Shown: one piece after another, positions 1 through 5,700 of the stretch
Layout: each line of letters begins with the position of its first letter
Position numbering within the stretch: the first letter of the stretch is position 1
Assembly (NCBI GenBank): GCA_023137005.1
Contig: JAGLQE010000021.1
Location: 1 to 5,908 of the forward strand
Source of the DNA: Thermoplasmata archaeon
Lineage (GTDB): Archaea; Thermoplasmatota; Thermoplasmata; SG8-5; JAGLSY01
Direction: 5' to 3'
Length of the DNA stretch: 5,908 nt
The notes under the pieces: generated by a model
The model's input: the letters and a program-made list of their open reading frames with translations, nothing else
Told to the model about the DNA's origin: nothing
The model's database searches: none
Position numbers and translations under genes: made by a program

Positions 1-554
1 TGCAGTCTTGGCCTCAATCGGGTGACAGAGGCTCCAGCGACCTCGGCCTTGAAGAGATGCAATCCCCCCTCAATGTATCGGGCCAGTATGACCACGCTGA
101 AGACGATTATACCCATTCCCCCGAACCACGTGCTAACAGCTCTCCACATGAGTATGCTGTGAGGATAGATGTCGATAAAATCCCCCATCGTAGGGTCAAG
201 GATGGTCGCACCGGTCGTTGTAAAGCCGGACATGGACTCGAAGTAGGCATCCACCAAACCCGGTATGGAGCCTCCGAAAAGATAGGGGAGGGCACCGAGG
301 GCGGCCACTATCAGCCAACCAAGACCCACGACAAGAAAAGCCTCTCTTTCCCTTAGATCATCTCCATAGTTCCTGGTATAATACCACATTGCCAGCCCCA
401 GGCTGGCCGATATTAGCATGGGCAGAACATAGGCCTTGAGGAGGAATGATCCTTCCTCTCCATAGATGATCCCCGTCAATAGGGGAATTATAAAAGCAAA
501 GCTGAAGAGAAGGATGATATATCCCAGTACGGAGATTATCCCTGTTTTCCTCAT
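1..554 (-). CDS. trkH: Trk potassium uptake system membrane subunit TrkH, N-terminal part (runs off the left edge)
   Basis: K+-translocating subunit of a Trk/Ktr-type uptake system in the cytoplasmic membrane. Reading the minus strand from ATG 554-552 gives 184 codons with no stop before the window edge, so only the N-terminal part is present. The protein starts with a short basic stretch and a hydrophobic helix (about residues 6-28). A second hydrophobic helix lies at about 41-57 and a third at about 72-94. The first pore loop follows as ESMSGFTTTGATIL, with the selectivity-filter TTTG at residues 112-115. Next is MWRAVSTWFGGMGIIVF (136-152), the strongly conserved start of the next membrane segment in TrkH. 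The tail EVAGASVTRLRPRLQ is also typical. The start is forced: the only in-frame upstream codons are GAT and GGG, preceded by a TGA that is the stop of trkA. It lies 6 bases after trkA, so the pair forms an operon. The three later pore repeats of the family are outside the window. Confidence 0.94.
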   Translation of the reverse strand, partial: MRKTGIISVLGYIILLFSFAFIIPLLTGIIYGEEGSFLLKAYVLPMLISASLGLAMWYYTRNYGDDLREREAFLVVGLGWLIVAALGALPYLFGGSIPGLVDAYFESMSGFTTTGATILDPTMGDFIDIYPHSILMWRAVSTWFGGMGIIVFSVVILARYIEGGLHLFKAEVAGASVTRLRPRL

Positions 555-563
555 ATCCCCTCA
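555..563 (-). promoter_or_regulatory. trkA-trkH junction with overlapping stop and ribosome-binding site
   Basis: On the minus strand the junction reads TGA GGGGAT ATG. The trkA stop codon abuts a purine-rich GGGG element only two bases from the trkH ATG. This spacing is too short for a normal Shine-Dalgarno. It fits a ribosome that ends trkA and reinitiates on trkH, i.e. translational coupling. Coupling is inference from spacing. Confidence 0.5.
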
Positions 564-1949
564 CTTCCTGGACCGCATGAAGAGCTTGTCTATCTTCTTC
601 AATGATTCCACACCTGTAAAGATGATGAGTCGATCCCCCGCCCTCACGATATCGAAGTGGGTGGGCTTCATTACTCCTCCCCCTCTTATCACGGATCCAA
701 TGAAACTATTGCTGGGGAGTTTGATCTTCCCGAATTCCTTCCCCACTATCCACAGGGACTTGGTGACAAAGACCTCGATCACCCGCGAATCATTGGCAGG
801 CAGGGTGGCGATCTGCTTGGTATTCGGTCTCTCTCCTGGCTTGGCAATGTGTTTGAGCATGGAGTTGGCGGTTATCATGCGTGGACTGAGTGCTACTGTA
901 ATTCCGATCTGCTCAAAAAGACTGATCAGGTCCGGGTCCTCGACAAGGGCCATGGTCTTCCTGACACCCAGTTTTTTCGCAAGGATGCATGCCAGCATAT
1001 TGAACTCACTACTGTCCGTCGTGGCAACGAAGGCTCCTACATCCTCTATTCCCTCTTCCTTGAGTGCATCGTCATCGATACCGGATGTCCGGATCACAAG
1101 AGCCTTGTGGAGATGCTTAGATGCTTCCAAGCATCTCTCCTCGTCCTCGTCCATAAGCAATACCAGACGAGATGTTTCCAGGTTCCTTGCCAGGTTGATA
1201 CCTATATCATTGGCTCCCAGTATCATGATCTTGTCCATTCCAGTTTCCATCTTGCTTCCCACGACAGTGCTAATATCGATCTCCAGTCTGAAGGCCTTTT
1301 CAACATCAACTATCTTCTCCTTGGAGTCAACCGTGACAAATATTTTATCACCATCCCGGAATTTTCCAGCAAGCTCCGGACTTACCACTGCTCCAGATCG
1401 AGAAATAGCGGATACCAAGCATCCCTTGGGAAGTGTTATCCCTTCAACATTGATGGAGGTAAGCGGGCTCTTCTCGGGCAATACGAAATTGATTATCAGG
1501 CCCCCCTCCTTGGAAACCACCTCACTCTCCACCAGGGATGGTAGAAGCAGCATCTTGGCCATGTGATTGGCGGTCACCTGATCCGGGCAGATGGCCAGGT
1601 CGATACCAAAAAGCTCCAGCTTGCAGGCTGTCTTATTCTCGGTCATATAATCCAGGCTATTGACACGTGCCATGGTCCTGCAGCCCTTTTTCTTGGCGAT
1701 AACTGAACTGACAATATTGATCTCATCACAGCCTGTTGCCGCAATGAAGAGGTCGGCATTGTTTATCCCCGCCTCGATAAGGGTCTTGAGGCTGGCCGCA
1801 TTGCCACTGATGGATAGAAGGTCAAGGCTATCTACCTCTTTCATCCTATCAGGATCATTCTCGATAACAACCACACTGTGGCCCTCCTCCAAGAGTGTTT
1901 CAACTATCTGAAGCCCTACCTGTCCTATTCCCGCCACGATAATATACAT
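561..1949 (-). CDS. trkA: Trk potassium uptake system regulatory protein TrkA (two RCK units)
   Basis: Peripheral cytoplasmic subunit that binds NAD(H) or other nucleotides and gates the TrkH pore. The 462-residue length matches two-unit TrkA proteins such as the E. coli one. Domain order is RCK_N (about 1-118), RCK_C (about 140-222), RCK_N (about 238-355) and RCK_C (about 375-455). The first Rossmann unit has GIGQVG at 7-12 and an acidic E30 closing strand 2, the classical dinucleotide-binding signature. NSLDYMTENKTACKLELFGI and CPDQVTANHMAKMLLLPSLV are typical family segments at the end of that unit. The second Rossmann unit has GANDIG at 245-250, with Asn in place of the middle glycine, so nucleotide binding there may be weaker or different. 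The ATG at 1949-1947 is preceded by a strong GAGGTG ribosome-binding site (1958-1953). trkH follows after 6 bases. A TATA-like element near 1997 is the likely promoter. The function is secure; the bound nucleotide is not known. Confidence 0.96.
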   Translation of the reverse strand: MYIIVAGIGQVGLQIVETLLEEGHSVVVIENDPDRMKEVDSLDLLSISGNAASLKTLIEAGINNADLFIAATGCDEINIVSSVIAKKKGCRTMARVNSLDYMTENKTACKLELFGIDLAICPDQVTANHMAKMLLLPSLVESEVVSKEGGLIINFVLPEKSPLTSINVEGITLPKGCLVSAISRSGAVVSPELAGKFRDGDKIFVTVDSKEKIVDVEKAFRLEIDISTVVGSKMETGMDKIMILGANDIGINLARNLETSRLVLLMDEDEERCLEASKHLHKALVIRTSGIDDDALKEEGIEDVGAFVATTDSSEFNMLACILAKKLGVRKTMALVEDPDLISLFEQIGITVALSPRMITANSMLKHIAKPGERPNTKQIATLPANDSRVIEVFVTKSLWIVGKEFGKIKLPSNSFIGSVIRGGGVMKPTHFDIVRAGDRLIIFTGVESLKKIDKLFMRSRK

Positions 1950-1993
1950 TCACACCTCGAATGCGAATGGGGATTAAAGTACTTTCTTCATCA

Positions 1994-2001
1994 ATTTAAA
2001 A
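1994..2001 (-). promoter_or_regulatory. Candidate TATA box of the trkA-trkH operon
   Basis: The minus strand reads TTTTAAAT here, close to the archaeal TATA consensus. Its centre is about 48 bases upstream of the trkA ATG. Initiation roughly 25 bases downstream would leave a leader of about 22 nt that still contains the GAGGTG ribosome-binding site. It is one of several AT-rich stretches in this spacer, so the choice rests on position alone. Confidence 0.35.
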
Positions 2002-2158
2002 TTACAAAGTCATAATGCTATTGTGTATAAGTAGCCCAGTTTCTAAAATAGCCCTATATAATGTTTTCTTAAATTACTGGATTTCTATACTATTGGTGAT
2101 AAATCATAATTAAAATAAGGCATATAACTATGTAAATACTTAATATATGTAGTAATCA

Positions 2159-2166
2159 TTATATAG
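2159..2166 (+). promoter_or_regulatory. Candidate TATA box of the tRNA-Lys gene
   Basis: TTATATAG lies about 50 bases upstream of the first tRNA base. An archaeal start site about 25 bases downstream would fall near 2187, giving a leader of roughly 24 nt for RNase P to remove. A second AT-rich candidate, TTAATATATG at 2140-2149, cannot be excluded. The assignment is positional. Confidence 0.35.
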
Positions 2167-2233
2167 TAAAAGGCTTTCTGAGGTCAGCTATCCAACATTT
2201 GAATCAGATGTGGGCCCGTAGCTCAGCTAGGTA

Positions 2234-2270
2234 GATTTATGCGAACATGTGTCCGCATAATTCCTAGAAA
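2234..2270 (+). other. Noncanonical tRNA intron in the D arm (about 37 nt)
   Basis: The D-loop sequence runs CTAGGTA and then leaves the tRNA consensus until GAGC, the 3' half of the D stem. Removing 37 nt restores GGTAGAGC, the usual archaeal form. The exact ends slide by up to two bases because GA is repeated at both junctions. The fold is a relaxed bulge-helix-bulge: exon CTAGG (2227-2231) pairs with intron CCTAG (2263-2267). The 5' bulge is TAG (2232-2234) and the 3' bulge is AAA (2268-2270). The intron body closes with a 7-bp stem, TTATGCG (2237-2243) with CGCATAA (2254-2260), around a 10-nt loop. Cutting after the second base of each bulge would remove 36 nt and leave one extra A in the D loop, so 36 or 37 nt are both possible. 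Outside the motif the D stem is separated by an AG/AAA internal loop, so this is not the strict hBHBh' form. Confidence 0.85.
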
Positions 2271-2286
2271 GAGCATCTGGCTTTTA

Positions 2287-2325
2287 TCTGGCTAATGCGT
2301 CGTAAGATACGTTGGTTAGAAAGAT
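2287..2325 (+). other. Canonical tRNA intron at position 37/38 (39 nt)
   Basis: The intron lies between A37 (2286) and A38 (2326). It forms a textbook hBHBh' motif. The outer helix is the anticodon stem. The 4-bp central helix is exon CTTT (2281-2284) with intron AAAG (2320-2323). The 5' bulge is TA|T (2285-2287) and the 3' bulge is AT|A (2324-2326), each cut after its second base. The inner helix starts C2288-G2319, T2289-A2318 and continues through G-U and A-U pairs to about G2297-C2310. These cut sites give exactly a 7-nt anticodon loop. The enzyme is the archaeal tRNA splicing endonuclease, not encoded here. Confidence 0.93.
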
Positions 2326-2364
2326 ACCAGGTGGTCAAGGGTTCGAATCCCTTCGGGCTCGCCA

Positions 2365-2436
2365 ATATAATATGAGAAAAGTGTGGATAATAAATAGAGG
2401 AGTGACTATTCAATTTAGAGTTTTGGAGGAGATTAA
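2365..2436 (+). promoter_or_regulatory. tRNA-rpoH spacer with candidate rpoH-rpoB promoter and strong ribosome-binding site
   Basis: These 72 bases contain AT-rich stretches at 2365-2372 (ATATAATA) and about 2387-2395 (ATAATAAAT), either of which could be a TATA box. The second would place initiation near 2413-2415, leaving a short leader with the Shine-Dalgarno GGAGGA (2425-2430), 6 bases before the rpoH ATG. With no terminator after the tRNA, read-through from the tRNA promoter is also possible. The ribosome-binding site is clear; the promoter is tentative. Confidence 0.4.
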
Positions 2437-2697
2437 ATGACAAGTGAATTCAATGTACTCGAACATGAAATGGTGCCAGAACATCATCTTTTATCTGTGG
2501 ATGAACAGAAGGCAGTTCTCAAAGGTTATGGGATCAAGATAGACCAGCTCCCAAAGATCAGGAAAAGCGACCCATGTGTGAAGGTTCTCGAAGAGATCGA
2601 GGACTGTGAGATCAAAGAGGGCCGCGTTATCAAGGTAGTCAGGATAAACCCAGTATCTGGGGTTTCAATTGCTTATAGAGTAGTAATTAGAGGATAG
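2437..2697 (+). CDS. rpoH: DNA-directed RNA polymerase subunit H (RpoH/Rpb5 C-terminal domain homologue)
   Basis: Small subunit of the archaeal RNA polymerase, equivalent to the C-terminal domain of eukaryotic Rpb5. It sits in the jaw, where downstream DNA enters. The 86 residues are in line with archaeal H, which lacks the N-terminal Rpb5 domain. The family core is clear: VLEHEMVPEHHLLSVDEQ (about 7-24), then YGIKIDQLPKIRKSDPCVKV (about 31-50). It ends with GRVIKVVRINPVSGVSIAYRVVIRG, where GxVIKxxR and the final YRVV strand are characteristic. The N-terminal extension before the core is only a few residues. Start ATG 2437 has GGAGGA six bases upstream. The stop (2695-2697) is followed 8 bases later by rpoB, whose ribosome-binding site overlaps it. 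This is the conserved archaeal rpoH-rpoB order, and the two are presumably one transcript. Confidence 0.97.
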   Translation: MTSEFNVLEHEMVPEHHLLSVDEQKAVLKGYGIKIDQLPKIRKSDPCVKVLEEIEDCEIKEGRVIKVVRINPVSGVSIAYRVVIRG

Positions 2698-2705
2698 GTG
2701 CAAAT

Positions 2706-5700
2706 ATGAGAGATCTCGTTGAAGCCTTCTTTAAGGACAGGAGTATTGTCAACCACCACATAGCGTCATATAATGACTTTCTACCAACCATTGACAATCC
2801 GAACAGCCGAATGCAGCAAATAGTGGACAATATCAGGGTCAACAATAACGATGAGAATATGAGAGGCGTTATAAGACTGGACTCTGACCGCACGGATGGA
2901 AATATCGTGGATGTCAGAATAGGTAGGAAGAGAGACAAGAATGGAAACATCGATTCTCATTCCAAGCCCACTATAATGATAGGAGCACCCAGGGTGAAGG
3001 AGGCCAATGGAGCTACCAATACATTGACCCCAATGGAGGCCAGGCTGAGAAACCTGACATACATGGCCCCTATCGAACTAACTATAACTATAATAGAGAA
3101 TGGTATTGAAAGAGAACCAGAGGCGGCCCACATCGGTAACTTGCCGATCATGGTCAAATCAAAGAAGTGCAATATCCATGATAACAACATCGATCTTATG
3201 TTCAATATGAAGAGCGATGAGGAATTGGCCAGGATGTCCAAAGATGAGAAGCTGAGTGGTGTGGGAGAGGATCCATGCGACTCTGGTGGTTACTTCATTG
3301 TGAGTGGAACAGAAAGGGTATTGATATCCCTTGAGGATCTGGCTCCCAACCGAGTTCTAGTGGAGTACAGCGAGAGATACGGCACAAGAACAGAAGTGGC
3401 CAAGGTATTCTCACAGAAGGAAGGTTACCGCGCTCTCACATTGGTCGAGAAGAAGAGGGACAGTATACTGTATGTTTCAGTCGCTGCTGCCTCCGGTAAG
3501 ATACCACTGCTACTATTGATGAAGGCCCTGGGACTTGATGCTGATGAGGATATTTACAATTCAGTCATATCCGATCCATCCATGGCCAATATTCTCTATG
3601 CTAACCTGGAAGCTATACAGGATCCCAAATTATGTCCTCCTGACGGTGTGTTCACCCAGGAAGACGCTATCCTTTGGTTGGAGAAGAAATTCGCCACAGG
3701 TCAGGCCAAGGAATACCGTATCAAGAAGGTGGAATCTATTCTTGATAAATCATTACTTCCTCATTTGGGTGATTCCTCTGATGACCGATTGAAGAAGGCC
3801 ATTTTCCTGGGCAGGATAGCCAAGACCGTTCTGGAATTGTCAATGGGCATCAGAAAACCAGATGACAAAGATCACTATGCCAATAAGAGGCTGAAGCTCT
3901 CTGGTGACCTGATGGAGGATCTGTTCAGAGTGTCCTTTACCAACCTTGTCAAGGATCTCAAATATCAGTTGGAGAGAGGCTATGCCAAGAAGAAGGGCAT
4001 GAAGATCAACTCCGCAATTAGGCCAGACCTTCTTACACAGAGACTGTTACATGCTCTTTCCACAGGAAACTGGGTAGGAGGAAGGGCCGGAGTATCACAG
4101 TTACTGGACAGGACGTCCAATATGAGCTCATTGAGTCATTTGAGGAGGGTTACATCCCCCCTTACCAGGACCCAGCCCCACTTCGAGGCCAGGGATCTAC
4201 ACCCGACACAATGGGGCAGGCTTTGCCCCAATGAGACCCCAGAGGGTCAGAATTGTGGTCTGGTGAAGAACTGCGCCCTGTTGGTGGATGTTTCTGAAAG
4301 ATCTCATGAGCAAATGGTCAAGACCCTGCTATCTGACCTCGGTACCAAGGAGGTCAAGGGACAACAGACCAAGAACACCAAGGTGTATGTTAACGGTGAT
4401 CTGATCGGAACCCATGACAGGCCCAAGGACCTGGTGGAGGAGATCAGGCAGCGCAGACGAAATGGCATGGTGTCCAATGAGGTCAATCTGAGATTTGACG
4501 AGGACATGAACGATGTCATAATCAACTGTGATGAGGGAAGATTGAGACGCCCTCTGATAGTTGCCAAGGACGGTCGCCTCCTGCTCAACAAGAAGCACAT
4601 GGACGGACTCAACTCTGGCAAATTGAAGATCAGGGACATAGTCCGTGAGGGTATAATCGAGTGGCTGGATGCGGAAGAAGAAGAGGACGCGTACATTGCC
4701 GTAAAAGCTTTCGAATCCCCAAGCAAGTGCGATCACTGCGAGGCACTCCTTTCAAGCACTGACACAAGCTGGGAGAACATAGGTGTTCCAGATGACGTGG
4801 TCAAGCTGAAGTGTAACCAGTGCGGGAAGACAATGAAGGTAGACAAACTCCTCAATAATGATCATACCCACATGGAGATCGACCCGATGCTGATACTCGG
4901 TGTCTGTGCAGGTCTGGTCCCATATCCAGAGCACAATTCATCACCAAGGATCACGATGGGTTCAGCAATGGCCAAGCAGTCACTGGGCCTAAGCTGTTCC
5001 AATTACAGGATAAGGCCAGATACAAGAGCTCATTTGCTCCATTACCCACAGAGACCGATGGTCCAGACCGAGGTAATGAACTTTGTTAATTTCACAAAGA
5101 GGCCAGGCGGCCAGAACTTCGTGGTAGCAGTTGCAACCCACCACGGATACAATATGGAGGATGCACTGGTCATGAGCCGTTCATCCATTCAGAGAGGATT
5201 GGGACATTCCACCTTCTTCAGGACATACAAGGCAGAGGAAAGACGCTATCCTGGTGGTCAGGAGGATCACTTCGAGATACCTGGTCCAGATGTTCGAGGG
5301 GCCCGAGCTGATCTATCATACAATTCCCTTGGCGAGGATGGGCTCATCAGCCCGGAGACGAATATCAAGGGAGGAGATGTGCTGATCGGTAAGACCTCAC
5401 CACCTCGATTCCTCGAAGAGGACACGGACTTCCTCACACCCCAGAAGAGAAGGGAAACATCTGTAACTGTCCGTCCCGGAGAAAAGGGATGGGTGGACAG
5501 TGTTATGCTAACGGAGACCGAGAACGGCAGCAGGCTGGTCAAGGTCAAGGTCCGCGATCCTCGTATGCCAGAATTGGGAGACAAATTCGCTTCCAGGCAC
5601 GGTCAGAAGGGAGTTATCGGTCACATGTTGGAGATCGAGGACATGCCATTCACGGAGAGCGGCCAGACCCCTGACCTTATAATCAATCCCCACGGTATTC

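Larger units (their letters stand above)
1950..2211. other. AT-rich divergent intergenic spacer
   Basis: These 262 bases separate the minus-strand trkA start from the plus-strand tRNA. I find no convincing reading frame, long inverted repeat or RNA fold. The base composition drops sharply to AT-rich between about 1971 and 2175 compared with the flanking genes, as expected of a bidirectional archaeal promoter region. It holds the trkA TATA candidate, its ribosome-binding site at 1953-1958, and TATA-like elements for the tRNA on the plus strand. Confidence 0.7.
2212..2364 (+). tRNA. tRNA-Lys (anticodon UUU) with two introns and encoded CCA
   Basis: Decodes AAA/AAG lysine codons. Acceptor stem GGGCCCG (2212-2218) pairs with CGGGCTC (2354-2360), with one G-U at 2:71. 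T8 and A9 follow. The D stem is GCTC (2221-2224) with GAGC (2271-2274), interrupted by intron 1. The anticodon stem TCTGG (2276-2280) pairs with CCAGG (2327-2331). The anticodon loop is C T TTT A plus A38 at 2326, with anticodon TTT at 2283-2285, interrupted after A37 by intron 2. The variable loop is TGGTC. The T arm is AAGGG TTCGAAT CCCTT (2337-2353), the discriminator is G73 (2361), and CCA is encoded at 2362-2364. Tertiary pairs T8-A14, G15-C48, G18G19 with T55C56 and T54-A58 are all possible. Splicing out 37 and 39 nt leaves 74 nt plus CCA. A standard tRNA search that allows only one intron at 37/38 could miss or misread this gene. No T-rich terminator follows, and rpoH begins 72 bases downstream. 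Confidence 0.94.

Noticed and set aside
57..564. Small open frames on both strands over trkH (57-356, 107-295, 358-564)
   Set aside because: The TrkH frame explains this region with its pore-loop motifs. The others encode proteins of coding-shadow composition with no motif.
466..1566. Plus-strand open frames of 366 and 295 codons opposite trkA (466-1566 and 657-1544)
   Set aside because: They lie antisense to a well-conserved TrkA gene, have no recognisable family and no good ribosome-binding sites. Long antisense frames are common opposite such coding sequence.
2234..2325. Split or permuted tRNA halves
   Set aside because: All parts are present in the normal 5' to 3' order within 153 bases, so ordinary introns are enough to explain the locus.
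2234..2325. Box C/D guide RNA hidden in a tRNA intron, as in some archaeal tRNA-Trp introns
   Set aside because: The introns are only 37-39 nt and I see no RUGAUGA box C paired with a CUGA box D.
2212..2364. tRNA pseudogene or unrelated insertion in the D arm
   Set aside because: Every stem and tertiary position of the mature tRNA is intact, both inserts fold into bulge-helix-bulge-like structures with cut sites at the right places, and CCA is encoded.
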